Part shown: piece after piece, positions 24,156 through 33,578 of the stretch
Layout of the letters: every line of letters starts with the position of its first letter
How positions within the stretch are numbered: the first letter of the stretch is position 1
DNA from: Heterodera schachtii
Taxonomy: Eukaryota > Nematoda > Chromadorea > Rhabditida > Heteroderidae
Reading direction: 5' to 3'
DNA: 64,000 nt
NCBI GenBank assembly: GCA_023374025.1
Contig: SIJG01000034.1
Span: forward strand, 1,158,758-1,222,757
Notes under the pieces: model-generated
The model's database searches: none
Seen by the model: only the letters and a program-made list of their open reading frames with translations
Told to the model about the DNA's origin: nothing
Made by a program: the position numbers and the translations under genes

Positions 24156-24782
24156 ATGAAAAAAGTAATGTTTATCGCACCATTCACTCTAATTTTGTCG
24201 GGAGCCACTGGCAGTGGCAAAACTCAATGGTTGATGAAGTTGCTCAGAAATTACACAGAGCTAATCGATCCACCACCTGCCAAAGTACTCTACTGCTATT
24301 CTGAGATGAACGAATCGGTCATTGAGCTGATGAAGCGGGGAATTGAGACGCATAACGGTGTGCCGAATCAAGCGTTAATTCAGGGTCAACCCAAACCACT
24401 GCTTCTAATTTTGGACGATCTGATGCTAAACGTTGGGAATGATTTTCTAGATCTGCTATTCACACGCGGCTCCCACAACTGGAATGTTAGCGTTATTTTT
24501 GTCACTCAAAGCTTATATGGACGCAACATTAGGACTGCACGAGCAAATAGTCATTATTTAGTGTTGACGCGGAACCCGTCAGGCCAGCTACAGGTAAGAA
24601 CGGTCGGCTCACAACTTTTCCCAAAAAAGCTCAATTACTTTATGGAAGCTTACAATGAAGCGACCAGTCAGCCGTTCAGCTACTTGGTCATAAACATGCA
24701 CCCAAATGCGCCAGAAATTGAACGATTGACAAGCAAAATTTTTCCCGGAGAGAATCGTGAGGTGTATTTGCCGATCGAATAG
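24156..24782 (+). CDS. Polinton packaging ATPase (FtsK/HerA type)
   Basis: 208 residues. Walker A GATGSGKT is at residues 16-23 and Walker B LLLILDD at 82-88, followed by a sensor-like FVTQSLYG. This is the compact FtsK/HerA-superfamily ATPase of Polintons and related viruses, which drives the DNA genome into preformed capsids. The length is usual for the group. It is the first gene inside the left TIR, with the next start 65 nt after its stop, and is present in one copy because it lies outside the tandem duplication. No break is seen. Confidence 0.9.
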   Translation: MKKVMFIAPFTLILSGATGSGKTQWLMKLLRNYTELIDPPPAKVLYCYSEMNESVIELMKRGIETHNGVPNQALIQGQPKPLLLILDDLMLNVGNDFLDLLFTRGSHNWNVSVIFVTQSLYGRNIRTARANSHYLVLTRNPSGQLQVRTVGSQLFPKKLNYFMEAYNEATSQPFSYLVINMHPNAPEIERLTSKIFPGENREVYLPIE

Positions 24783-24847
24783 TCGTGCTGTGCACACCTG
24801 GACAAAAAATACTATTTAAGGAGCGAAAGTACGCGCAGGATCGCAAA

Positions 24848-25201
24848 ATGTACGATTTTAGTCCATACATTCGTGAGAACTCGGAGTTTTTCACGAAATT
24901 AGCTGCCACAAAATCGGACAAAAAGAAAAACGATTTGCTCAAGGGTGCTTCCGCAGAGCAAATTCTGGGATTAGTGGAAATCTGCGCAAATATATTAAAA
25001 TTTAATTTCCGTCTAAACAGACGACAGAGACGGCGGCTGGCTTTGTACGCTGACTACTATCGAGCAATTGCACGTTCACGCAGTGAGCGTACAGCACGAC
25101 ATAGACTACAACAGGGCAGCGGAATTGCTTTAGGAGCTATTTTGGCGCCTATTCTCAGCGTTCTGGCCGAACAGCTGCTACAAAAGGTTGTTGCGAAATG
25201 A
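24848..25201 (+). CDS. Small basic Polinton protein with hydrophobic tail
   Basis: 117 residues from the first in-frame ATG. Residues about 35-80 contain KGASAEQILGLVEICANIL and an Arg-rich stretch (LNRRQRRRLALYADYYRAIARSR, given in part). The C-terminus is a Gly/Ala/Leu-rich hydrophobic helix (GSGIALGAILAPILSVLAEQ). I know this type as a recurrent small ORF of animal Polintons/adintoviruses. A core-DNA-binding or membrane-active role like adenoviral pX/pVI is only a suggestion. Its TGA overlaps the ATG of the next gene (ATGA), implying shared transcription. Confidence 0.7.
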   Translation: MYDFSPYIRENSEFFTKLAATKSDKKKNDLLKGASAEQILGLVEICANILKFNFRLNRRQRRRLALYADYYRAIARSRSERTARHRLQQGSGIALGAILAPILSVLAEQLLQKVVAK

Positions 25202-26106
25202 AGCACACTAAAAAGATGATGTTGGTTCCAGAGAGCGAATATTTGGCATTAATAAATCTGTTGAAAGGAGGTGTAGGCGACGGAGCAGACTCCCTTCAAA
25301 ATGAAAAAGCTGTGCTCGACGCACGGATTCAAAGGAACCTTAATGATCACAAGATGGATGCTGATGTTAAAATGAAGCGACACTCATGGTTGTACAAACA
25401 GAGGCATCAGATTAAAGATATGATCGATAATAAACCACAAAAAGTCATTGTGGAAAACGCGTCTGGTTCAACGCCGCCTAATATCGCACCGTATATGGGC
25501 ATACAGAAGGCGGCAACACCGAATAAGCATCTGCTAGATGAAGTTGAAGATGGCATAAAAACAAGTCCTCTTAAAAAGCGGCGGCGATCAATGAAAACAT
25601 ATAACCGTGTCGTCGCCGCAAATACGTCCAACGGAGCGAGCTATGGTGAAGAAACTGATGCTTATACGTCTGCGCCAGAGACCGATTTGCTGCTAAGCAA
25701 AAAAAGAGAGCAAAAATTTCTGAAGCTTAAAACAGACCCGGTGCATTACGATAAATTGCAGAGCATAATAGAACGAAACCCCGCCAAATACGGAGTCGAT
25801 AAAGCGTCAGGGGAAATTCTAACAAACTTCAAAAAGCCGGTTGTTAAGTCAAATTACATTGATTCTTTGATGTATTTGACAGGGCAGAGGGCAGACGCGC
25901 CTAAAGGCCACCGATTTTTTGTTCAAAAAATTGGCAATGATCCAGAAATTATGACATTTTTTCATGCCCAACAGGGAGAGGGTGGTAATAAGCGGCGAAA
26001 GCGCAAAAGGATAGTCCTTGTTAAAGCCAATGCTATAAAAACGATTGGACTCAACCGAATTGGGCAAACTAAATTTTTTAAACCGCTCCTATGGGCAAAG
26101 CTGTAG
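25198..26106 (+). CDS. Polinton virion-associated protein of unknown function
   Basis: 302 residues, starting inside the stop of the previous gene. The N-terminal part has MMLVPESEYLALINLLKGG and an Asn/Lys-rich helical region (NEKAVLDARIQRNLNDHK, HSWLYKQRHQIKDMI). The middle is low-complexity and basic. The C-terminal region (YDKLQSIIERNPAKYGVDKA, then GEGGNKRRKRKR) ends in a nuclear-localisation-like cluster. Similar ORFs sit at this place in animal Polintons, but the function is not known to me. The last 95 bases are duplicated at 34461, marking the left breakpoint of the tandem block. It overlaps the integrase start by 16 nt. Confidence 0.65.
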   Translation: MKHTKKMMLVPESEYLALINLLKGGVGDGADSLQNEKAVLDARIQRNLNDHKMDADVKMKRHSWLYKQRHQIKDMIDNKPQKVIVENASGSTPPNIAPYMGIQKAATPNKHLLDEVEDGIKTSPLKKRRRSMKTYNRVVAANTSNGASYGEETDAYTSAPETDLLLSKKREQKFLKLKTDPVHYDKLQSIIERNPAKYGVDKASGEILTNFKKPVVKSNYIDSLMYLTGQRADAPKGHRFFVQKIGNDPEIMTFFHAQQGEGGNKRRKRKRIVLVKANAIKTIGLNRIGQTKFFKPLLWAKL

Positions 26107-27173
26107 AACAAAAATTATTAGAACAGGTCTATTATGATCTTAGGTCGCCGGCAAGCTACGCCGGAATTCAAAAAGTGTTGGCGGAAGCGCAGAGACGAAA
26201 TCCCAGCATCACCCTTCGTGATGTTCATCAATTTCTGCATAAACAGCGTACCTACACGTTGTTTAAACCGCGAAAAAACCGCTTCCGCAGGCTAAAAACT
26301 GTGCCTAGTGGACTACACACGGACTGGCAATGCGACTTGTGCATCATGGACGCGCTAAGAGAGCATAATGATGGATTTCGTTACATCCTAGTGTGTATTG
26401 ATGTGTTGAGCCGTAAAATATTTACTGCAGAGGCTGAGTCTAAAAAAAGTGAGCACATGATTGCGGCATTTGAGAAGATTTTCAAAAAGGCCGGTGTGCT
26501 GCCCAACAAGCTTTACAGCGATGCAGGGCTTGAGTTTCAGGCAAAGAAAATGACTGACTATTGGAAACAAAAGGATATCATCAAACACGTGATGTACAGT
26601 CCACATTTGCACGCAGGAGTCGTTGAACGCGCAAACCGTACATTGAAGGAGCGGCTTTACAAATATTTTAGCGAAAAGAACACAAAGCGGTGGATCGATG
26701 CGTTGGACAGCATTGTGCGTAACCTGAACAGCTCTGCGAACCGAACAACCGGACTAAAGCCAGTGGACGTCAACTTCAAAAATGCCGCTGCTCTACGGAA
26801 TCGACTATATAAGCAAGGGGAATTGAGCTCAAAAACACCAAAATTTAAAGCGGGAGACATAGTACGAATAAGCAAAGAAAAGGGCGACTTTTCCAAAGGT
26901 TATTTTCCGAATTTTACGGACGAACTGTTTAGGATTTCTAAAGTGAATCCGACAGATCCAACTTCCTACAGGATCCGTGACCAAGACGGAGAAGACATTA
27001 AAGGGATTTTTTACGAGCAAGAGCTGGTAAAAACTGTTGCAGAAACAACGCATAGAGCAGAAGTGTTGAAGACTCGGCGTAGAAAGGGCGTAAAAGAACA
27101 CTTTGTGAGGTGGATTGGCTACTCAGACAAACACAATCGTTGGATTCGAGACGAGGATCTTGTCAAGAATTAG
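26091..27173 (+). CDS. Polinton integrase, unit 1
   Basis: 360 residues. The rve-type catalytic core carries Asp82 (WQCDLCIMD), Asp144 (LYSDAGLEF) and Glu179 (GVVERANRTLK), the D,D-35-E array of retroviral-type integrases. The C-terminal segment (EHFVRWIGYSDKHNRWIRDE) has a chromodomain-like pattern, common in Polinton integrases and perhaps used for target choice. The N-terminal region is helical, without an obvious HHCC zinc motif. The enzyme would join element ends to host DNA, giving the 6-bp duplication seen here. It differs from unit 2 at only a few residues (Ser39 is Arg there). Confidence 0.93.
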   Translation: MGKAVEQKLLEQVYYDLRSPASYAGIQKVLAEAQRRNPSITLRDVHQFLHKQRTYTLFKPRKNRFRRLKTVPSGLHTDWQCDLCIMDALREHNDGFRYILVCIDVLSRKIFTAEAESKKSEHMIAAFEKIFKKAGVLPNKLYSDAGLEFQAKKMTDYWKQKDIIKHVMYSPHLHAGVVERANRTLKERLYKYFSEKNTKRWIDALDSIVRNLNSSANRTTGLKPVDVNFKNAAALRNRLYKQGELSSKTPKFKAGDIVRISKEKGDFSKGYFPNFTDELFRISKVNPTDPTSYRIRDQDGEDIKGIFYEQELVKTVAETTHRAEVLKTRRRKGVKEHFVRWIGYSDKHNRWIRDEDLVKN

Positions 27174-27177
27174 AACT

Positions 27178-29829
27178 ATGGATGAATTTTACCTTGTACT
27201 TCCTTCCAACACACCAGGCACAGATAATACGACATCAAATTTTACGGTTAGGCTTCCACACACGTTGGAGTTGGACTCAAATTGGACTGTCGCTCTAGCA
27301 TCTATAATCTACCCATATTCATTTCCTTCAGTAGGAATTGATGAAGATGACATCATTAGCATTAAACTTGTTAATCCAAGCTACAGATTTTTGGATGACA
27401 AAAAATTTTTGCACATTGAACTAAAGATTCCTAGCATGCAATTTTCAAGTGTGGAACATTTGCGGCTGACTCTAAATAACCTAATTACTGAAGCGTATCA
27501 GCAACAAATTTCTTCGTACCTTGACGACGATGCCAAAAGGACGAAACGACAAGAAAATGTCACTGATCTTTTTTTCCATGAAAATCCGGTGGATTATTGG
27601 GAAAAGATTGGCGAACTCCGTGCAAAATATGAACATCTAGAAAAGGAACTGACAGAAGAGGAGAGTGAACTTAGCGCCAACACCACGGATGCCGAGAGGA
27701 AAAAAGTGTTAGAAAGCGAGCTTCCACTTAAACGGCTTCGTACACGGAGGAAAAAGGAGGAATTGGAAGAGCTGGAACGTGCTGCTGAACGACGTGATCA
27801 AGAAAGTCCTGAAGCTGAGCAAAAAAAGATTGGCGAATTCTTCCACCACCATCCCGAAGATTATAATAGAAAGCTGAACGAGGCAAGACTGATATTCACA
27901 CACCATCTCTCAGGATTACAAGCGGTGATGCGCAAGTACATCGATGAAAAAGACACAAACAAAATTCGGCAGCTTGACTCGGAGGTTGAAAAGTTGCGTC
28001 CGAAGATCAAACGCTTACAGCGTAATTTAACCATCTTCGAAAATGCTACGCTCCAGCGTGACCACCAAAAATCTTTGTCGCAATATGAGGAGCTCAGCCA
28101 CCAGCAGAACAGTGCGTATGTCAAAGAATTTTTTCAAAAACACCCAACAAATTACTGGCAAATAATTCACAACAATTATAGAGGTCTTACAGAACATTTT
28201 CAGAAGATTGAAGAACTGCGAGCAAAGGCGGTAGGATTAAAGGATAATGCCTCTTTCCAGCAACAAATTGAACGCGCAAAACAGCTGATTGAATACAGAA
28301 GAAAGAGGTTTGCTGCGCTAGAATTCGAGGCAAAAAAGCTTGATGAACAAAAACAATTAGATCCCAATACTATTCCTGAGGCGCCAACTGCGTCTGCATT
28401 GGTCGGCAGAGAGTCACTAAAAAAACGCACGGGTATTAGTAGCATCGTCAATACGGATGGTGGTGATCATGATCAAGCAGATGAGGGTCCCCAAGCAACA
28501 ACAACTCCGGGAGAGGCATTAAGAGATAAACTGCTGCAAAAACAAAAGCAATCTGATCATCATGATGATGATGATGATGATAAACCAGATGAGGGTACAC
28601 AAACGACAACAAAAACGCATGGGGATGCATTAAAGGAAAAAATATTGCAAAAACAAAAGCATGCTGATAATGATGACAATAAAACAGGGGATGTTCCACA
28701 AATACAAACAACAACATCAACAAAAACAACAAAAATAACAAAAACGCATGGGGAGGCACTAAGAGAAAAAGTGTTGCAAAAGCACACTGATGTCTCTAAA
28801 CCAACTGCGTCCGATGCAGAGCATGAAACTAGTGATGTCGGTGGTGGTGGTGAGAAAATGACGCATGGTCAAACGCTAATTGCCCGACTTAAACAGAGCG
28901 AGGAGCAGAAAAAAGAATGGGTAGCAGTGCCCCAAGATGATGATGATGATGATGACAGGCCAGCGCTAAAACATGGAGATATGCTGTGGAAACTATTGCG
29001 GTCAAAGACGCCGCCTAACCAGAAGCAAACGGCGGGCGATGTCATCCACCGCCAATTTGCAGATGCTGAACATACTCGTGGACAGGTAATGATGGAACTG
29101 TTGAAAAACATCTTAGAAGAAAAATCTGACGCTGCTGATGCGCACCGTCAACAACAGCAAAATTATCATCGTCAGAAATCTGCACAAGTTCTTCGGACAA
29201 AAAGCAGAGGTGAAGCGTTGAAGGAACTGATCAAAAAAACGCAAAATGAGCAGTTGCCACAATCTTCTGCTAAAACGCGAGGAGAAATTTTAAAGTTGAT
29301 GTTGGAACATATGAAGTTTTCCCGGGAGGAGGAGGTAAGCTTTGAAAAACTTGTCGCTAAGCAAAAAACCGAGCAAACCGCTGCCGAATTTGTGTTCAAC
29401 GATCTTGCACAACGGTTCGTCATGAAAACCGGTGCGGGCGTCCTGCATGTGGATGTAAGTAAGCATCTTGCATATGTGCTTGGCTTTGACAACATTCGCC
29501 TATTTCATGGAGAACAGGCGCGCTATATGCCGGATCTGTCTGGTGGTGTTAAACAGTTGTATGTTTATGCACCAAAGCTTATTGAGGAATGTATTATAGG
29601 TGACCGAATGGCCCCTTTGCTTAGGGTGGTAAATGTGTCGGCCGCACCCGCCAGTGGGGGAGGGACGGACGTGCCTGAGGTTATATATACTAATGAAATT
29701 TTTCATTCACTTCAAAACAAACGCATTTCCGAAATTTGCATAGAAATTCAGAACGCTTTTGGACGATACGTCAAATTTAATTGGGGAACTAGCATTGTCA
29801 CACTGCATTTTAGACGAAAATTATTTTAA
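27178..29829 (+). CDS. Penton-like capsid protein with large repeat insertion, unit 1
   Basis: 883 residues from ATG 27178, 4 nt after the integrase stop. The N-terminus (MDEFYLVLPSNTPG, then LPHTLELDSNWTVALASIIYP) and the C-terminal about 140 residues (LYVYAPKLIEECIIGDRMAP, ... GTSIVTLHFRR) match the penton-like protein of animal Polintons. Between them lie about 550 extra residues. First come three blocks with FFxxxPxxYW-type motifs about 90 residues apart (about 127, 218, 313), each followed by coiled coil. Then come at least eight copies of (T/S/K)(H/R/P)GxxLxxxL (about 443-715) separated by Asp/Thr-rich linkers. A fibre-like projection is a possible role. Confidence 0.75.
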   Translation: MDEFYLVLPSNTPGTDNTTSNFTVRLPHTLELDSNWTVALASIIYPYSFPSVGIDEDDIISIKLVNPSYRFLDDKKFLHIELKIPSMQFSSVEHLRLTLNNLITEAYQQQISSYLDDDAKRTKRQENVTDLFFHENPVDYWEKIGELRAKYEHLEKELTEEESELSANTTDAERKKVLESELPLKRLRTRRKKEELEELERAAERRDQESPEAEQKKIGEFFHHHPEDYNRKLNEARLIFTHHLSGLQAVMRKYIDEKDTNKIRQLDSEVEKLRPKIKRLQRNLTIFENATLQRDHQKSLSQYEELSHQQNSAYVKEFFQKHPTNYWQIIHNNYRGLTEHFQKIEELRAKAVGLKDNASFQQQIERAKQLIEYRRKRFAALEFEAKKLDEQKQLDPNTIPEAPTASALVGRESLKKRTGISSIVNTDGGDHDQADEGPQATTTPGEALRDKLLQKQKQSDHHDDDDDDKPDEGTQTTTKTHGDALKEKILQKQKHADNDDNKTGDVPQIQTTTSTKTTKITKTHGEALREKVLQKHTDVSKPTASDAEHETSDVGGGGEKMTHGQTLIARLKQSEEQKKEWVAVPQDDDDDDDRPALKHGDMLWKLLRSKTPPNQKQTAGDVIHRQFADAEHTRGQVMMELLKNILEEKSDAADAHRQQQQNYHRQKSAQVLRTKSRGEALKELIKKTQNEQLPQSSAKTRGEILKLMLEHMKFSREEEVSFEKLVAKQKTEQTAAEFVFNDLAQRFVMKTGAGVLHVDVSKHLAYVLGFDNIRLFHGEQARYMPDLSGGVKQLYVYAPKLIEECIIGDRMAPLLRVVNVSAAPASGGGTDVPEVIYTNEIFHSLQNKRISEICIEIQNAFGRYVKFNWGTSIVTLHFRRKLF

Positions 29830-29847
29830 AAAAACAGCAGCAACAAA

Positions 29848-30339
29848 ATGACTCATGTCGCATTTAACCCGGACACCATTAATTGGGCGCCTCTTCTTGC
29901 TCTACAACAAGAGGGAAGGGGAGAAATGCAATATTTTGTTGGTACACGGCATCAGCGTGGTGCTGGCCTATTGAAAAATGTTGCCCGGTTCCTGATGCCG
30001 GTAGCTTCTAACATGCTAAAAGCGATGTCACGCGAGGGAGTGAGTGCCGGGAGCCGCATAATGGAGGATCTTTCGCAGGGAAAGGCACTTAAGGAATCCA
30101 TTCAGGCACACACAAAGCAGGGGATGGAAAATTTGGCCGAAAAATTGAAACAGTGTGGAAAGGGGGCTCCCACTAGAAAGAGGAAGAGACCATTGAAAAG
30201 GGTTAAGACGGCAAGTGCCAATGCATTTGCTGAGAGGCAACAAAAGACAGGCAATAGACCAACTCACATTTGCGCCATAAATTACACGGTGGCAAGCACG
30301 CACGCCCGTTATAGTGAGCCCACACACAAAAATCTATAA
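29848..30339 (+). CDS. Small basic virion protein (pVI/pX-like), unit 1
   Basis: 163 residues. YFVGTRHQRGAGLLKNVARF is a conserved signature of a small Polinton protein usually placed just before the major capsid gene. It is followed by a Gly/Ala/Ser segment and a basic cluster (TRKRKRPLKRVKT). An adenovirus pVI/pX-like core or membrane-lytic role is inferred. Relative to unit 2 there is one extra base after KRVKTA, so the last 42 residues differ completely between the copies. Which tail is ancestral is unclear. Confidence 0.65.
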   Translation: MTHVAFNPDTINWAPLLALQQEGRGEMQYFVGTRHQRGAGLLKNVARFLMPVASNMLKAMSREGVSAGSRIMEDLSQGKALKESIQAHTKQGMENLAEKLKQCGKGAPTRKRKRPLKRVKTASANAFAERQQKTGNRPTHICAINYTVASTHARYSEPTHKNL

Positions 30340-30342
30340 ATA
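30335..30342 (+). promoter_or_regulatory. TATA box before major capsid gene, unit 1
   Basis: TATAAATA overlaps the stop of the preceding gene and lies about 70 nt before the capsid ATG. The same sequence occurs in unit 2. This suggests a separate capsid transcript. Confidence 0.45.
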
Positions 30343-30410
30343 GGTGTCGAAATTAATTTTCTGTCTACTTACCGCACACAGTTCACATAATTTTAGTCCA
30401 AACAACACTA

Positions 30411-31781
30411 ATGAGCGTAATCAAAAAAATTGACAAAGACAGTGTTGAAGGCGTTGAGGGTAGTCTTTCATTGTTTTCTCTTCCGCCAACGAACGTAGCG
30501 ATCAATAAGACGAATGTCCGCGAGTTGCTGCCACTGTCAGCACTTAATCAGACCGGTCCGTACCTGTTCCGTTTGTTTTCGGACAGTCAGTACTGCGACT
30601 TGAGCAAAACATACTTGTACTTGCTCAGCTCTATTGAGCGCAAGAATGGGGCAGGTGAATGGGTTCCAATCAGTGATGCAGAGCCGGAGGATAAGCGCGT
30701 GGGTGTAATCCAAAACTTTGGCAGCAGTTTTGTGCGCTCGCTGAAGATCAACATTTCGGGCATTGAGGTGTTCGACAGCTCCATCTATTACCATTATCGG
30801 GATTACATAATGAAGGAGCTGGGCTACTCCCATGAAATTCGCAAAGCTTTCCATGAGGCGGCGTGTTATTATACAGATGAGGATGATGGCCAAGACAGTG
30901 CCACCAATGATGGCTTCATCGCCCGTGCATCGCGCTTTTCCAACGGAAAACAGTGCGAAACGATGGTGAGGCTGAACTTTGATCTTGCGCAACAGAATGC
31001 ACTCATGCTGAACAACCAGGACGTGATATTCACCATTCATCGTAACAACGATTCCTTCCTCCTGCTTACACCTCCTTGGAAGAAAGCGGACGGAACATTG
31101 CAGGAAAACAGTAAGGAATACCGTATTCGTGTGCACGATTTGCGTGTTTATGTTCGCACCGTGGACGTTACGCCTAGCCTTAACCTGGCGATCAGTCGTC
31201 AGTTGGAGTCCACCTCGGCCAAATACCCTCTGCGTAAGATTGAGATGCGCTCCATTTTCCTGGGCAAAGGCAGGACTGAGTTGGCTCACAACGTTTTCAC
31301 TTCAACCTTGCCCCGTCGTCTGATTTGCTGCTTTGTCTCTACAGACGCTTATTCTGGCAATCGACGGTTGTCGCCCTTTAAATTTGAACACGCAAACGTT
31401 CGTTCGATTTGTGCGGAGGCAAACGGTCAATCTTTTCCGAGCACGCCATACTTGTTGTCGTTTGACGATGCGCAGCAACGTTTTGTGCGCGCTTTTGTCG
31501 ACATGTACGCCGGTCTCGGTCTGGATGACTCAGACACAAAAACAGTGTCCATTGGAATGCAACGCTTCCTCAGCGGATGGGCTTTCTTCGTAATTCCGAT
31601 GACCTCCACGCTAGACGATACGCCCGGGTTTGAGTTGATCCGTCAGGGCACTTGCACGCTTAAGGTCCAACTCGAAAAGCCTATAAAAGAGGATGGTTAC
31701 GAAATGTTGATTCTTGGTGAGTTCGATTCTGTCCTTTCCATCAACGCTGACCGAGTGTTGAGCACCGACGGAAGTGTTTAA
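30411..31781 (+). CDS. Polinton major capsid protein, unit 1
   Basis: 456 residues. Sequence features are those of Polinton hexon-like major capsid proteins, which form a double jelly roll: FRLFSDSQYCDLSKTYLYL, SSFVRSLKINISGIEVFDSS, YRDYIMKELGY near the N-terminal barrel, and PRRLICCFVSTDAYSG and FEHANVRSICAEANGQSFP in the second. The protein would trimerise to form the icosahedral shell. The ORF is unbroken. Unit 2 encodes the same length with only a few replacements, clustered near residues 205-250. Confidence 0.88.
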   Translation: MSVIKKIDKDSVEGVEGSLSLFSLPPTNVAINKTNVRELLPLSALNQTGPYLFRLFSDSQYCDLSKTYLYLLSSIERKNGAGEWVPISDAEPEDKRVGVIQNFGSSFVRSLKINISGIEVFDSSIYYHYRDYIMKELGYSHEIRKAFHEAACYYTDEDDGQDSATNDGFIARASRFSNGKQCETMVRLNFDLAQQNALMLNNQDVIFTIHRNNDSFLLLTPPWKKADGTLQENSKEYRIRVHDLRVYVRTVDVTPSLNLAISRQLESTSAKYPLRKIEMRSIFLGKGRTELAHNVFTSTLPRRLICCFVSTDAYSGNRRLSPFKFEHANVRSICAEANGQSFPSTPYLLSFDDAQQRFVRAFVDMYAGLGLDDSDTKTVSIGMQRFLSGWAFFVIPMTSTLDDTPGFELIRQGTCTLKVQLEKPIKEDGYEMLILGEFDSVLSINADRVLSTDGSV

Positions 31782-31797
31782 ACAGTGTGAGAGAGAG

Positions 31798-32268
31798 ATG
31801 AATTCAGCACAAATAGACGTGTTGCTCAAAAGGCTGCGTGTTACAAGCGGCAAGTTCATTGGCGTTTATCCATCAAACAAAATACCGCTTGTTCTTGAGA
31901 GGCAGAAACGACTGCGGCGCTACCCCCACTGCATGGTTGTAAACACAGACAAGGAGGGCACACGCGGAGAGCATTGGGTGGCTTGTTACGTGCCATCTGC
32001 AACGCAAATTGAATACTTTGACAGCCTAGGTGTGGCACCAAATCCCGATTTATCCGCCTATCTCAACAAGTTTCAGCATGTACAGGTAAACATGCATCAA
32101 ATTCAGTTCCCCTCATCGGACGCTTGCGGCCATTTTTGTGTCTATTTCTTGGCCAGTCGTTGTTCCGGCACCCCGTTTTGCGACGTAGTTGAAACGTTGC
32201 GCAAAACGCGTGGGATGGCGGACTGGCTAGTCAAATGGTATGTACGTACACTGGCTCGCCACGTATAA
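31798..32268 (+). CDS. Adenain-like maturation cysteine protease, unit 1
   Basis: 156 residues from the first ATG (MNSAQIDVLLKRL), 16 nt after the capsid stop. The catalytic residues of the adenain/Ulp1 (C5/C48-like) fold are visible: His59 in GEHWVACY, Asp75 in IEYFDSLG and Cys110 in DACGHFCVYF. In adenoviruses and Polintons this enzyme cleaves capsid and core precursors during virion maturation. There is no frame break, and the copy in unit 2 is nearly identical. Its 3' end overlaps a TATA box for the next gene. Confidence 0.92.
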   Translation: MNSAQIDVLLKRLRVTSGKFIGVYPSNKIPLVLERQKRLRRYPHCMVVNTDKEGTRGEHWVACYVPSATQIEYFDSLGVAPNPDLSAYLNKFQHVQVNMHQIQFPSSDACGHFCVYFLASRCSGTPFCDVVETLRKTRGMADWLVKWYVRTLARHV

Positions 32269-32271
32269 AAG
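32264..32271 (+). promoter_or_regulatory. TATA box before membrane-protein gene, unit 1
   Basis: TATAAAAG overlaps the protease stop codon and lies 57 nt before the membrane-protein ATG. A canonical TATAAAA core is followed by gg. Confidence 0.5.
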
Positions 32272-32327
32272 GCCGACTAAAAGTGGAGAATGTACCACAT
32301 TGTTTCTTTCATTGAGAGAACAGAAGG

Positions 32328-33474
32328 ATGTCGTCATTCTTTTATTTCTTGCTGATCGCCTTTATCGTAATTTTTTTCCATGTTCTCCATCTATCTTCCG
32401 GCGAATGGATTAATGTAGAGCTGAGTGTGGACCCACCAAACTTTTTTGACCGTTCATTCCGCACCATTTCCAAGACTTCACCTGCGCAACATTGGTTCGG
32501 CTATAACCGGGACACCGCATGTCATGTTGAACTGGAGAGGAATATCAATCGGCTGTACACCAACCCGGAATACGTGGAACATTGCCCTGACAGATGTGGA
32601 TAATTTAATGAGCTTGGGACGGACAACAATTGAGATACCGTCAACCGCATTACCATGGGCATGTTTTGGGCATGGCGGCCATAGTTTTGTAATTTTCAAT
32701 CTTCAAAATGACGCGGGTGAGGTGACCGTGCTGCGTGGACACCAGCAAAAAATAGCACGGCAATTGAGCGCGTATGGCCGCATTTTGTTTGATCATATTG
32801 CCGCCCGATTGTACATTGTGGACAAGAGCGAACGCCGAATCAATGAGTTGCTCATTGCCGATTTGGAACGGTGGTGGACACTGAATAACACGGACGATGC
32901 GTTGAACACGACGTCGGCACATGTTCTGAGAAGCAATTTTGTTGGCTTTTTGCCGGAACAAAAAACGGATTATTTCATTGCAGCTGACCATGTGTACATG
33001 ATTTGGCGAAGGCGAGTGTACAAGTTCCGCATTGGACACTATTTCAACGATCCTTCGTCACAGCTCCAGTTTCTGACCAACTCAAGCGACATTCGCTTCA
33101 ACTTCCTCTTATTTGAAGCAGGTGCCGAAAAGTTGGGTGAAGACGGCGACCGTAGAAACAGCAGATCAGCTATTGTTGTACCAGCGGTGTCGTCCAACGG
33201 AATTGAACATCTCTTGCTCGCTTTGACTTACCTCTTCGATCTTGTCGTCATATTGCTTGCCATTTGTGCATTCCGCCATTTCCGCCGATTGGGAAGTGAT
33301 GGCGGATCCGCACGAAATGGGCATGACGCTATGGAACTGAATGAATATGACCTTTTCCACTCGCTATCGTTTCAAGACAACAACAATGGGGGCGGAGCCT
33401 ATGGTGTTCCTGCTGCCTACAATCCTACAAATACCACGCCATCCCACCAGTTGAGGTCTTGTGCCACTATTTAA
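32328..33474 (+). pseudogene. Type I membrane protein, unit 1 (frameshifted)
   Basis: Same gene as the intact 380-residue copy at 40772-41914. One extra A near 32568 (CCGGAATACG against CCGGATACG) shifts the frame about 80 residues in, giving an early stop at 32603. The remainder is open in the next frame to 33474. The downstream part has diverged more from unit 2 than the capsid genes have and is three nucleotides longer around 32910. Confidence 0.8.
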
Positions 33475-33578
33475 GGGGCTCACATTTTTGAATTTGCCCA
33501 TACACACGTACCTGCACAAAAGTTACAAGCGCTTTTTATGAACGACAAATATAATTATATTGTCCTGGCCGTTGTTTC

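Noticed and set aside
28500..29330. GxxLxxxL repeats as WH2 actin-binding motifs
   Set aside because: The spacing and the LKKV-type basic end of WH2 are absent; similarity is only a short amphipathic helix.
30537..31289. 250-codon minus-strand ORF opposite the major capsid gene
   Set aside because: Shadow of the capsid reading frame; it is not kept whole in unit 2.
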